From contig NZ_QGTQ01000012.1 in assembly GCF_003182255.1 (NCBI RefSeq), positions 101,633 through 165,632 of the forward strand: DNA of 64,000 bases, written 5' to 3'. Source of the stretch: Paenibacillus cellulosilyticus (GTDB lineage Bacteria > Bacillota > Bacilli > Paenibacillales > Paenibacillaceae). Positions 43,772 to 52,129 of the stretch are shown piece by piece (position 1 is the stretch's first letter; each line of letters begins with the position of its first letter). Both the position numbers and the translations under genes were made by a program. The notes under the pieces were generated by a model. The model did no database searches. It was not told the DNA's origin and worked only from the letters and a program-made list of their open reading frames with translations.

Positions 43772-44462
43772 CTTCTATCATCCCGACTTCCCCTATCATC
43801 TTCATGACAGACTCTTGTTCGACATCTCGCGTTAAGTAGCCTACAATTTTTGTCATTATATGATCTGTTGCTTCTTGCAATGAATAATGACACGTATTGA
43901 TTTCAATATCAGGATTTATCGGTAATTCATATGGACTGGAGATACCAGTGAAATGTGGAATTTCCCCTGTTCGCGCTCTTTTATACAAGCCTTTAACATC
44001 GCGTTTCTCACACTCAACAAGTGGAGTGCTGACGTAAATTTCTATATATTCCTTGCCAATTATTTCTCTCGCATTTGTACGATCTCGTTCGTAAGGGGAA
44101 ATAAACGACGCCAATGTAATTAATCCTGCATCATTCATCAGCTTTGCTACTTCCGCAATTCGGCGAATATTTTCCACCCGGTCACTTTCTTGAAAGCCTA
44201 AATTTTTGTTAAGACCGTGTCGAACGTTATCGCCATCCAGCAGCATCGTATGGTACCCGCTATTCACCAGCCGTTTTTCAACTTCGTTGGCAAGCGTCGA
44301 CTTTCCCGAACCGGAAAGCCCCGTAAACCATAATGTTAACGGCGTTTGCATTTTTTGCCGAGATCGGATCTCTCTTGTGATAACAGTCTCTTGCCATACA
44401 ATATTCGTTGAACTATGATGCAATTGCTGCATGGCCTCATATGTCGATGCGACATTGGACAT
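43758..44462 (-). CDS. cysC: Adenylylsulfate kinase CysC
   Basis: About 234 residues. The kinase core starts at about residue 42: TLWFTGLSGSGKSTLANEVE (P-loop), LDGDNVRHGLNKNLGFQESD, RVENIRRIAEVAKLMNDAGL, SFISPYERDRTNAREII, FIEIYVSTPL-like EIYVSTPLVECEKRDVKGLY and the lid AR-x-G-x-I-x-x-F-T-G. All are diagnostic for APS kinase, which makes PAPS from APS and ATP. The N-terminal 40 residues (HHSSTNIVWQE) are common in CysC. The 30-residue C-terminal extension is not. ATG 44462 follows GGTGGGGGAT. No ATP sulfurylase or sulfotransferase gene is visible in the window. Confidence 0.95.
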   Translation of the reverse strand: MSNVASTYEAMQQLHHSSTNIVWQETVITREIRSRQKMQTPLTLWFTGLSGSGKSTLANEVEKRLVNSGYHTMLLDGDNVRHGLNKNLGFQESDRVENIRRIAEVAKLMNDAGLITLASFISPYERDRTNAREIIGKEYIEIYVSTPLVECEKRDVKGLYKRARTGEIPHFTGISSPYELPINPDIEINTCHYSLQEATDHIMTKIVGYLTRDVEQESVMKMIGEVGMIEGGTY

Positions 44463-44525
44463 TCGATCCCCCACCCCATGCATAATGCTTTAAATGAATC
44501 AAATTGTCGTCAACATTACCCAATT

Positions 44526-45026
44526 CTATTCTGTAGTTAAATTTTGCTTATACCATCTTCTAAGTTGATTAATATGAGCCTGATGATAACGGCTATGGTC
44601 AGCCATATGCCATAATCCCCACCGAATCGTTGCTTGCTTTTCGTTCTCATGTCCAAACCTAACAACGTTATCAAGATCAGAGTCGTGTAATTGTTGGCAT
44701 GTTTCTTCCAACATTACGATTACAGTTTCATATTGAGATATAAGTGTATCCCAGGCTGTACCCTTAATCATCGGCAGCTTGTTATTCACATCGATCAGAG
44801 GGCCGTATTGGTCTCTCAAAGCATTTGGAAGAGATTGTCCTTTTATTCGATAGATCCAATTTAGATCTACGTACATAACATGTCTCATTAGCTGGGCAGT
44901 ACTATTGTAGTTAGTATTCGGACCTTTATAATCCACTTCTTCTTGTGACATGCCATCAGTTATCAATTTTAGTCGTTCACTGTTTTCTTTTACGGCCGAA
45001 TATAACATTCCTACAATCGGAGACAT
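44526..45026 (-). CDS. DinB-like four-helix protein
   Basis: 166 residues from ATG 45026 (AGGTGAT upstream). Features: LKLITDGMSQEEVDYKGP, STAQLMRHVMYVDLNWIYRI (first metal His), TIRWGLWHMADHSRYHQAHI with H-x-x-x-H-x-x-x-H, as in DinB/YfiT-like metal-binding four-helix bundles. Related proteins include thiol-dependent S-transferases and isomerases using bacillithiol or mycothiol; the substrate here is unknown. It lies between the DUF4915 gene and cysC on the same strand. A role in tailoring or in thiol conjugation is possible but only from context. Confidence 0.8.
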   Translation of the reverse strand: MSPIVGMLYSAVKENSERLKLITDGMSQEEVDYKGPNTNYNSTAQLMRHVMYVDLNWIYRIKGQSLPNALRDQYGPLIDVNNKLPMIKGTAWDTLISQYETVIVMLEETCQQLHDSDLDNVVRFGHENEKQATIRWGLWHMADHSRYHQAHINQLRRWYKQNLTTE

Positions 45027-45097
45027 GCTGGCATCACCTTTTAAATCGAAGAACATCTATACTTTCCCTCCCCTGCTTTTAACAAAGTGTTACTATA

Positions 45098-46276
45098 CTA
45101 CTTGACAAGAATTATTCCGTATACGTTATCAGTATCCAACTTTATCATTCTTGTTGTTCTATGCATAGGATCAAAGATATGTATTCCCGCATCCATCGAG
45201 ACGCTTGTTACTGTGTCGGCAATTGCATTTCTAAAAGTACTTTGTCCGATATATAATAACTTGCCGTCAAATTCAATTCCCCTTGTGAACCCTCCATATG
45301 TCACTAGCTCTTTGTTCTTCATCATCACATTGAAATTCAACGATTCGCAATAATAAAGGTCTCCATTAAAAACCTTCACACTATGCGGAAAGTTAAGGTT
45401 TTCTTTCAATATATTCTTTGGTTCCAATGTCTCTTTATCTAGTTCAACGATCGCGCCATCCTGTCTATCGGTCCAAAGATTTTTAGTTAATCCCTTCATG
45501 GAGAGCATGGAAAGATAGATACTCTCTTCATCTACAAAAATGTCATTGATATGATTTAAATCTTCATCCGTTTTACTAAAACTAATTCTTTTCTCAATTG
45601 TCATGCTATGCTCGTTATATACCGTTAACGTGTTGGTTGCTGTTTCGATGATATAATAATGCCCGTCATCATAGACGACACCATGCAGATCATAATCGCT
45701 ATCGTGCAGCCTCTCCTCCCTATATAGGGAGAACTTGTCATCTAAAAAGAACATTGACGCTTCATTCAACACACAATAGCCGTGTGGCGTATAACTAATA
45801 CCTCTAAAATCCCCGCTCATTAGTTTGGTGATCTTATCGTCCCGCAGATTTATATGAAATACCCCTCCCCCAGTTCCACAGCAAGAAACAAGAAGCTCTT
45901 TCTCAGGATGAAGTCCCGTTGGAACCGGAACATTCTGAAGCGCATACATAAAATCTACATTTTCACAAAATCCCCAGTTCGTAAGTTGGGAATATGCCTC
46001 ATAGTAATGAGAAGTAGTGATAAGTATGAATATACGATCTTTATTTTCATGTAGTAAGCAACTCGGATCCTTAATTTCCAACCCTTGTTCGGTGCAAGTC
46101 CCCCAATTTTTCTGATCGACATCTACAGCATATTTTATTTTATTGAGGGGCAAGCTGCTAAACACTTTATCCAATCCGCTTCCAGTCCCGAACACAATAA
46201 TTTCTTCTTTTTCCGAAGCTATCAAGCTTTGTTTAAGATTAAGCATATGTCTAAAATTTAAAAACCTCTTATCCAT
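45098..46276 (-). CDS. DUF4915/TIGR03032-like protein with N-terminal Rossmann-like sensor
   Basis: About 392 residues from ATG 46276, behind GGAGGA. The first 110 residues are a small Rossmann-like module (EIIVFGTGSGLDKVFSSLPL, RIFILITTSHYYEAYSQLTN) of the kind found in front of glycosyl- and FkbM-type enzymes. From about residue 130 comes a six-bladed propeller with ELLVSCCGTGGGVFHINLR, HGVVYDDGHYYIIET, HINDIFVDEESIYLS and FPHSVKVFNGDLYYCES, the pattern of DUF4915. Such proteins occur in carrier-protein and glycosylation clusters; no activity is known. Part of the operon between the haem N-hydroxylase homologue and the DinB-like gene. Confidence 0.7.
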   Translation of the reverse strand: MDKRFLNFRHMLNLKQSLIASEKEEIIVFGTGSGLDKVFSSLPLNKIKYAVDVDQKNWGTCTEQGLEIKDPSCLLHENKDRIFILITTSHYYEAYSQLTNWGFCENVDFMYALQNVPVPTGLHPEKELLVSCCGTGGGVFHINLRDDKITKLMSGDFRGISYTPHGYCVLNEASMFFLDDKFSLYREERLHDSDYDLHGVVYDDGHYYIIETATNTLTVYNEHSMTIEKRISFSKTDEDLNHINDIFVDEESIYLSMLSMKGLTKNLWTDRQDGAIVELDKETLEPKNILKENLNFPHSVKVFNGDLYYCESLNFNVMMKNKELVTYGGFTRGIEFDGKLLYIGQSTFRNAIADTVTSVSMDAGIHIFDPMHRTTRMIKLDTDNVYGIILVK

Positions 46277-46333
46277 TAGCTTCCTCCGAATTATTAAATA
46301 TGAAATATTCATCGCTATACTCGATGTGCATGT

Positions 46334-47077
46334 TCAATCATTATCTTTCGTATGAAATGGGCAGCCGCCCTTTGTCGGTTCATTATTATCAGGAATAACA
46401 TACTGTTTCCAATAATAATCCTTTTTTTCACCCAGTTTCGAGCTGTCCGCAGGAATATCTACTTCATTAGCATCCCATTCCAACAAGCGAGAACGTATGA
46501 TGCTCCGTGCCTTAATTCCCTCGGGGGCATCACTTTCAAATCCATTGAAAATCCTAGTTGGTTGAAAAATTAAAATGAGCGAATTCCCGTAGTTGCGGCT
46601 ATGTCTCTTAAGGTAAGCCGGTGAACCTAAGAATACAAATACAGGTTCTCCATTAAAACAAAATTCCCAGGATCGGTGTTGCGGATCATAGGGCACATGC
46701 TCCGGCCAAGGGCTCGAATCGTTTTTATGAAGATATTGAAGAACTTCCCACATCTTGTTTTTGTAAAACTCCAATGGCCTTTCTTTTGTTTCCGGCTCAA
46801 AAAAAACAGTTAAATTTTGACGTTTATCTGGATTTTCACGTGATAGGTTTAAAAAAGAAGCTAAGGTAGTAGGTAATTTGCTATAGTCGTTGTTTTCAAC
46901 GTACGTATATCGGATTTCACCTCTTTTTTCAGCAAGTGTCCCGAAGTAGCACGGAAATTTTGGATTCAAAACCATTTTGCTGAAGGTCTCATATTCATTT
47001 TCCAACCATTCGGGAACTTTGGTATGATCGTTCATGTCCTTATGAGTTAACATTAGAACATTATCTATCGTTTGCAT
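46334..47077 (-). CDS. YqcI/YcgG (GntA) family haem N-hydroxylase homologue
   Basis: 247 residues. Conserved blocks: FPCYFGTLAEKRGEIRYTYV, SWEFCFNGEPVFVFLGSPAY, HSRNYGNSLILIFQPTRIFN, IRSRLLEWDANEVDIP and a C-terminal GGCPFH; these are the YqcI/YcgG signatures. The characterised member GntA is a haem-dependent N-hydroxylase acting on an arginine derivative in guanitoxin biosynthesis, so oxidation of a nitrogen atom is the best guess. ATG 47077 is chosen because GAGGGAAG lies eight bases before it. It is 52 bases from the PhyH gene and in the same operon, so the two may act in sequence on a carrier-bound or free amino acid. Confidence 0.8.
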   Translation of the reverse strand: MQTIDNVLMLTHKDMNDHTKVPEWLENEYETFSKMVLNPKFPCYFGTLAEKRGEIRYTYVENNDYSKLPTTLASFLNLSRENPDKRQNLTVFFEPETKERPLEFYKNKMWEVLQYLHKNDSSPWPEHVPYDPQHRSWEFCFNGEPVFVFLGSPAYLKRHSRNYGNSLILIFQPTRIFNGFESDAPEGIKARSIIRSRLLEWDANEVDIPADSSKLGEKKDYYWKQYVIPDNNEPTKGGCPFHTKDND

Positions 47078-47129
47078 GGCACACTTCCCTCTTGAAAATA
47101 TTGAACAAAGCAATGGAGCAAATCCGAAT

Positions 47130-48017
47130 TTATGTTCGAAATGCCCGCCTAATACTTTGTTCTAATAACGAATAGCCTGCGTCATCTTCTCGATGGAGAT
47201 TCATCTTTTCTTTGAGAGGAACTGGAAAATTGCACATTATGCGTGCTTTGCCAGAATGATTCTGAGAGCCCGTTCGGTAAATAAATGGGTTGATCAGGAA
47301 TACATCCCCTGTCTCGCCAACACATTCGACGACTTTAAGTCGAGCTCCCGATTCATCCAAATACTCTTGCTCCATAAACTTGCCTATTCTCTCAGAAGCG
47401 CGCTGCTGTGTAAAGTTGCCCGTTAATTCAGCCAACCAGGGGTTACTCTTATCAATAAGAGTTAAGGCATCTTCTTTGTATTCAATTGTACCGTCCAAAT
47501 AATTCTGAAGAAATTGGATGACTAGCTTGTGTGATCCCTCGGCCAGCAAGGCTCCGCCTCCTCTAGGCCCTATATCAGAAAACAACACAAACATTAATAG
47601 TCCATGGTCAGGATTATGGACGTGCGAGCGAAAGTGAATTCCGTCCCAATGCCATGTATGAACGGGTACATTCCACTCCTCTGTAGCGCCTGCGCTCAGG
47701 TTTATCGGCCACCAGCCGAATGGAATTCCCTTTTTCTCGTAGCTTTCATCGAGACGCCCATGCCCTAGCAATTCTTTGATTGAATCCATCAATTTCGGTG
47801 TACTGCATTGACTGAATACTCCATCTCTATAATTTTCTGATAATTGGTACAAGGGTTCCCCCCAGGTTTGGCGATCCTCTGTAATCCCGAATTTCTGCTC
47901 TGCTATTTGCCATAGCTGTTGTTGCGCTTTTAATGCTATTTCCCTTGGAATCGCCCCTATAATTTTTACCCAACCTTTTTCAATGAAATGTTCGATTTGT
48001 TCGTTCGTTAATATCAA
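47130..48017 (-). CDS. PhyH family Fe(II)/2-oxoglutarate dioxygenase
   Basis: 295 residues. The iron site is visible as HTWHWDGIHF (His-x-Asp, about residue 116-118) and the distal His in YRTGSQNHSGKARIMCNFPV, whose Arg binds 2-oxoglutarate. GLLMFVLFSDIGPRGGGALL and EGSHKLVIQF are typical of phytanoyl-CoA dioxygenase-type hydroxylases. The N-terminus reads LTNEQIEHFIEKGWVKI. It does not show the EctD ectoine-hydroxylase signature despite the ect genes nearby, so the substrate is more likely a pathway-specific intermediate. It is 9 bases from the BtrH-like paralogue B, so tightly coupled. Confidence 0.85.
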   Translation of the reverse strand: MILTNEQIEHFIEKGWVKIIGAIPREIALKAQQQLWQIAEQKFGITEDRQTWGEPLYQLSENYRDGVFSQCSTPKLMDSIKELLGHGRLDESYEKKGIPFGWWPINLSAGATEEWNVPVHTWHWDGIHFRSHVHNPDHGLLMFVLFSDIGPRGGGALLAEGSHKLVIQFLQNYLDGTIEYKEDALTLIDKSNPWLAELTGNFTQQRASERIGKFMEQEYLDESGARLKVVECVGETGDVFLINPFIYRTGSQNHSGKARIMCNFPVPLKEKMNLHREDDAGYSLLEQSIRRAFRT

Positions 48018-48026
48018 TGTATTATT

Positions 48027-49082
48027 TCACTCGCTTTCTGTATAATTACTCTCCAGGAAGTTAATCAACTTAGTTAACGAGCTCCTTTCATTTTCCTTCA
48101 ACTCAGCCATGCACCCAATTAACTTTGATATAATAACGGGGTTACCTGTCAACTCGAATTTAAGCGCGTTGTTTCTTAACGATTCAAACGATTTTTTTAA
48201 ATATTCAAACTCCTCAATAAATGAACTTACTTCTAAATGAGTGTAGTGTTCGGCTAAAAATTTCAAACGTTCTACCATAATGTGCTTATGCTCCATGAGT
48301 AAGTGCATCGGGATTATTATGCCTTCCCGGGCATTGGTAACAAGCCCATGACAGATCATGTCCATATAATTGATCATACTGTCATAGACAGCCAGACCAT
48401 ACCTGTATCTATCGTCGGTATGGCGATCCAGCACGTTAAATACAACAGGTTTCTCGTCCCGATAAGTAACCAATTGTTCAATCATATACTTAAGATCAAA
48501 GCCTAGCTTATAACCTAATTGTTCACGCAGCTTCAAGAGATATATCTGATTCTCGTATCTTTCACATCGATATTGATTGTCATAAAACGCCTTTTCCATC
48601 TCATTCATAGGGATACTTCTTACAGATAATGCTCTACTGGCATCATAGATGAGAAAAGAAACCTCATTCGTTAATTCGTTATACCCGTGCAATAGAAGAC
48701 TGTGACTATAATCTATGCCTTTAGAATGCCAATAGGTTCCCGGTATGTATTTCTCATTGATGTAGAGATAAATATAGTTATTGTTAAAAATCGCTTTTTT
48801 CACGATAGTGCTAAAATCCCAGCGGCATTCACTGATAAAATCTCTTGTTAAAACGTTATACTCAAACCAAGGCGTCACGCAGTTCCAATTGTAACCCGAA
48901 TTATCTGGTAAAAAGAATGCAATGGGATGATTTTCGTTTTTAGCCTCAGCCACCAAGTGTATATAATTCATGTAGATCCATGTTCGTGTTTCTTCTTTGC
49001 ATGCCAATATTGACAGTTGATATGCATTATGAGGATGAGCTTTAGACAAGGGCGTATTTAATGGAAGCAATACGGATTGCAA
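48027..49082 (-). CDS. BtrH/C39-like biosynthesis protein, paralogue B
   Basis: 351 residues, TTG start seven bases after GGAGG. Same layout as the paralogues at 36019 and 52126: N-terminal TRTWIYMNYIHL helix, NYIYLYINEKYI, then HSLLLHGYN and SFLIYDA, giving the His and Asp of a cysteine-protease-like fold but no Cys at the nucleophile helix. The C-terminal domain has LLMEHKHIMVERLKFLAEHY and FESLRNNALKFELTGNPVI. It lies 40 bases after the carrier-protein gene, as BtrH lies with its carrier protein in butirosin clusters. Inferred role: acyl/aminoacyl transfer or docking on the carrier protein. Confidence 0.6.
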   Translation of the reverse strand: MQSVLLPLNTPLSKAHPHNAYQLSILACKEETRTWIYMNYIHLVAEAKNENHPIAFFLPDNSGYNWNCVTPWFEYNVLTRDFISECRWDFSTIVKKAIFNNNYIYLYINEKYIPGTYWHSKGIDYSHSLLLHGYNELTNEVSFLIYDASRALSVRSIPMNEMEKAFYDNQYRCERYENQIYLLKLREQLGYKLGFDLKYMIEQLVTYRDEKPVVFNVLDRHTDDRYRYGLAVYDSMINYMDMICHGLVTNAREGIIIPMHLLMEHKHIMVERLKFLAEHYTHLEVSSFIEEFEYLKKSFESLRNNALKFELTGNPVIISKLIGCMAELKENERSSLTKLINFLESNYTESE

Positions 49083-49122
49083 TCGGAATCCTCCAAATCC
49101 TGTATAGTTCGTGAGCTTAGTA

Positions 49123-49383
49123 CTATATTTTCGATACTAATTTATTGACTAATTCCGAGATGCTGCTAATCGTTTCGTATTTTTTAATAAGCAAATCATC
49201 ATCTTCGATTTCTATATTAAACTCTTTTTCCAATTCGATAATTATTCGCATACATTGAATGGAATCTAAGCCCAGTTCAAACAAAGAATCAATCTGACCT
49301 ATTTCACGATTTGATTGAATGACAGCATTAACAATGCGAGTTACGGAGTGATTAATGCTAATAATATTGTCTTGCACATTCAT
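49123..49383 (-). CDS. Stand-alone peptidyl/acyl carrier protein
   Basis: 86 residues from ATG 49383, behind AGGTGGGG; the frame is open 12 codons further up. The phosphopantetheine attachment motif is LGLDSIQCMRIIIELEKEF with Ser at about residue 41, and the four-helix carrier fold is complete (IEDDDLLIKKYETISSISEL at the end). Ile after the Ser and an acidic helix II suit a peptidyl or acyl carrier. It follows the adenylation-domain gene by 76 bases, so it is the likely partner that receives the activated amino acid. No phosphopantetheinyl transferase gene is in the window. Confidence 0.9.
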   Translation of the reverse strand: MNVQDNIISINHSVTRIVNAVIQSNREIGQIDSLFELGLDSIQCMRIIIELEKEFNIEIEDDDLLIKKYETISSISELVNKLVSKI

Positions 49384-49459
49384 AAAGTTTCCCCACCTAT
49401 TCATAAATAATAGTTCCATATCTTCACATCACGCCTATGAATATGTTGTATTATCGATG

Positions 49460-50995
49460 TCATTTTTCAACCAGTCTCTTTAACTGTTCTTTATCGGTTT
49501 TCCCATTTAATGTCGTAGGAAATCTGTTATGTATCGTAATAGAGCCAGGAATCATGAATTCGGGAAGTCTATCTCTGAGATAATCCTGTAATTGATTAAC
49601 ATTCACATCAGAACTTAACTTGGATACTACCACATGACCAGATAAAAATGTTTTTCCATTACATTCATGATACAGAACGACAGCACCTGTGATCGCTTCA
49701 TTAGATAGCAGAGCATTCTCAATCTCACCCAGTTCCAGCCTCATGCCGCGAAGCTTCACTTGCCCGTCCGCCCGACCAACGTATACGATATTGCCGTCTC
49801 TTAGTTGACGGACCAGATCGCCTGTCCGATACAATCTTGCATAAGAAGGGATGTTGTCATGGTTATGCGGATTAGATACAAATTTATCTTTGGTTGCGTC
49901 CGGTTTATTAATATAGCCGCTCGAAAGACACACTCCCGATATACAAAGTTCACCAATTTCCCCATCTCCAACTTTATTGAGCTTACTATCCAATACATAG
50001 AAGCGTGTATTCGAAATAGGTTTTCCAATAGGAACGAACCTGTCCGGATAAGTACCATCAAACTTCCAAAAGCCGACACCAACAGATGCTTCCGTGGGCC
50101 CATAACCGTTATATAGCTCCGCTTTGTTAAGTTTCTCTAATGTTTTCTCGCCAAGAGAAAACGACCATTTTTCACCGCCGCACACAATGATTCTGATCGA
50201 TTCGCAATCTCCCGGATCAAGAAAATCCAAAAACAGATCAAGCAAAGGCGGGATGAAATGAACCATTGTCACACGATGATCATTGATTTCCGATATCAGC
50301 TTGCGAATGTTTTTATTAATATCCGGTTTTGCAACAGCCACAACCGCACCACTTGTTAAAGGATAAAAAATCTCGCACACAGATACATCAAAGCCAATCG
50401 GCGCCTTGTGAAGTAAAACCTCATCAGGCTGCAATTTATATGTTTCTTTCATCCATACAAGCCGGTTACAAATGCCTGCATGTTGAATAGGTACGCCTTT
50501 GGGGTTACCGGTTGTTCCCGAAGTATATAAAATGTACGCTGTGTCATTAGCATCGTACATTCTTGGAGAACTGTAACTGTCGGATAACGAGCTGTACGAA
50601 CAGATTTGGTTAATATCTAGAAGTACGATTCCTCCTATATTCCTGAATAAAGGCGCCAAATTCTCTTGCGTAATCACTACATTAATTCCAGCATCTTTTA
50701 AAATGTATTTAATTCGTTCTTCGGGATACTCCACAGAGATGGGAACATAGACTGACCTGCTTTTAAAAATGCCGAGTATACATGAAATTAATTGAAGAGA
50801 TCTCTCCATGAATACCCCTATGCTTTGCTGCGGCCCGACCCCGATATCGATAAGCTTGTCCGCTACTCTATCAGCTTCGTCATTTAATTCCTGATAGGTC
50901 ATTGAGTTCTTGTCGAATAGTACTGCTGTGCTATGAGGCTGGCATGATACGATCTCTTCGAATAATTGTGGTATAGAAGTTGCTGCATTTCTCAT
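49460..50995 (-). CDS. Stand-alone NRPS adenylation domain
   Basis: 511 residues from ATG 50995 behind AAGGAGG. All core motifs A1-A10 are present: MTYQELN, AYILYTSGTTGNPKGVPIQH (A3), FDVSVCEIFYPLTSGA (A4), NGYGPTEASVGVG (A5), GEIGELCISG (A6), YRTGDLVRQ (A7), GRADGQVKLRGMRLELGEIE (A8) and NGKTDKEQL with the catalytic Lys (A10). Reading the binding pocket by eye against GrsA gives D, V, C, H, V, G, G, V, G, K. His at 278 with Gly at 301 and 322 recalls some acidic-amino-acid codes, but specificity is uncertain. No condensation or thioesterase domain is attached. First gene of the operon. Confidence 0.95.
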   Translation of the reverse strand: MRNAATSIPQLFEEIVSCQPHSTAVLFDKNSMTYQELNDEADRVADKLIDIGVGPQQSIGVFMERSLQLISCILGIFKSRSVYVPISVEYPEERIKYILKDAGINVVITQENLAPLFRNIGGIVLLDINQICSYSSLSDSYSSPRMYDANDTAYILYTSGTTGNPKGVPIQHAGICNRLVWMKETYKLQPDEVLLHKAPIGFDVSVCEIFYPLTSGAVVAVAKPDINKNIRKLISEINDHRVTMVHFIPPLLDLFLDFLDPGDCESIRIIVCGGEKWSFSLGEKTLEKLNKAELYNGYGPTEASVGVGFWKFDGTYPDRFVPIGKPISNTRFYVLDSKLNKVGDGEIGELCISGVCLSSGYINKPDATKDKFVSNPHNHDNIPSYARLYRTGDLVRQLRDGNIVYVGRADGQVKLRGMRLELGEIENALLSNEAITGAVVLYHECNGKTFLSGHVVVSKLSSDVNVNQLQDYLRDRLPEFMIPGSITIHNRFPTTLNGKTDKEQLKRLVEK

Positions 50996-51068
50996 ACAGA
51001 TTAAATCCTCCTTACTAGTCAAAAAAGATATCGAAATTGCAGAAACATAAGCAGAAACTACCTTCACT

Positions 51069-51080
51069 TTGATATATCAA
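51069..51080. promoter_or_regulatory. TTGATATATCAA palindrome in the operon leader
   Basis: A perfect 12-bp palindrome in the 5' leader of the adenylation-domain gene, with a further TTGATA word on either strand at 51082-51087 and several around 51104-51118. The clustering suggests a regulator site; the regulator is unknown. Confidence 0.35.
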
Positions 51081-51196
51081 CATATCAATTTAAAACTGAA
51101 TATTTTGATAATATTGATAATGATAAGACACCTACAACATAACAACACATATTTAAAAATCGACGCTTTTGATTTCAATATTTTGGACACCAAGTC

Positions 51197-51226
51197 ATTA
51201 TATCCTTATATATCTATTAATGTAAA
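51197..51226 (-). promoter_or_regulatory. Promoter of the biosynthetic operon
   Basis: On the minus strand TTTACA (complement of 51221-51226), 18 bases, TATAAT (complement of 51197-51202). It is about 200 bases before the adenylation-domain start, leaving a long AT-rich leader. Confidence 0.6.
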
Positions 51227-51882
51227 GAACATATAGTAACTATTAACCATTTTTTAACCATTTCAGAGACCGAATGAGCTCGGTCACCAGATTATTTAGA
51301 GTAGTTGTGTAGTAGGAATCGGAGTCTTCTCAGAACATAAAGAAAAAGGTATACTCAAGAATTGCTTGCTGATCACCAAGATAGAACCATACTCTTGATG
51401 GGGTACTATACCAAAAAAATGCGGAGCACATTCTCTTTTAAAATATTGTTACGACATTACTGCAAGTAATGGCTGGAACTGATGCTTCGTAAATTAAATA
51501 ATATCCCGAGGATGGAACAGTTGAATTCCACAAGAGTCCAACCGCTCACTACATTTTCAAATTTTTACGTGGGAGGTCATGTGAGTTCAAACAGGTTGGA
51601 GTGAGGGACTTAAGAGTCTCAAAAACCGTGGAGGTGGGTCTGCACCTTTGATGGGCTGTCAGGGCTGGAAGTAGTCTTCCTAGAAATTTATCCGATAACA
51701 GATATGCGTTCAGCATTACGTTGTCAAAATAGTCGTCCAAGTCACAAACTATAATCAATATCTAATCCAATACTTTTCAATCTTGCACACTATAATTAAA
51801 TTATCAGTTCGGAATCTGTTGTGATGGAGTTTACCTCGAGATAAATGACTATTGAACGACCATGCGTTCTCTTCTAGTATTC
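51227..51882. other. Long divergent intergenic region
   Basis: About 650 bases between the minus-strand biosynthetic operon and the plus-strand 73-aa ORF. No gene is supported. The block 51540-51700 (GTGGGAGGTCATGTGAG onward) differs in composition from the A/T-rich flanks and has a 69-codon minus-strand frame without any recognisable feature; it may be an old insertion. Confidence 0.5.
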
Positions 51883-51903
51883 AATCCTCCCTTTAGGAGG
51901 ATT
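51883..51903 (+). promoter_or_regulatory. Hairpin sequestering the Shine-Dalgarno of the 73-aa ORF
   Basis: AATCCTCC-CTTTA-GGAGGATT is a perfect 8-bp stem with a five-base loop. The 3' arm is the ribosome site (AGGAGG) for the TTG start at 51908, so the folded RNA would block translation. It is followed by TTTC only, so termination is less likely. Confidence 0.65.
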
Positions 51904-51907
51904 TTCA

Positions 51908-52129
51908 TTGCTAGAGCCATTTTTAGAGCACTGTAAAAAACGTCGTACTTGTTTTCTTTCAGGCCCGCTCGATAACTGCCCCTCTTGCGAAAATCATAAA
52001 TTCGGTATAATGACTGAGGAGTTAGCCACTATTGCTGAAAGACACCGATGGACATGGGGGTATAAATTAATGTATATTTTTATACAATTAATTAAAAATC
52101 TGTATGTTACAGAACGGGGGCCATTATGA
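51908..52129 (+). CDS. Small cysteine-containing protein before paralogue C
   Basis: 73 residues, TTG start behind AGGAGG: MLEPFLEHCKKRRTCFLSGP, then DNCPSCENHKFG and a helical end (LATIAERHRWTWGYKLMYIF). Four Cys include a CPSC pair that could bind metal or form a disulfide. Its last bases (ATGA) overlap the start of the next gene, so expression is coupled. It belongs to no family I recognise. It could be an accessory or regulatory protein of the cluster; a peptide substrate is conceivable but there is no leader/core pattern to support it. Confidence 0.55.
   Translation: MLEPFLEHCKKRRTCFLSGPLDNCPSCENHKFGIMTEELATIAERHRWTWGYKLMYIFIQLIKNLYVTERGPL

Noticed and set aside
47130..48017. PhyH gene as ectoine hydroxylase EctD
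   Set aside because: The ect genes nearby made this attractive, but the sequence around the iron site (HTWHWDGIHF) and the C-terminus lack the conserved EctD signature, so only the broader PhyH family is called.
51549..51758. 69-codon minus-strand frame in the divergent gap
   Set aside because: No recognisable motif or ribosome site; composition suggests foreign or chance open frame.
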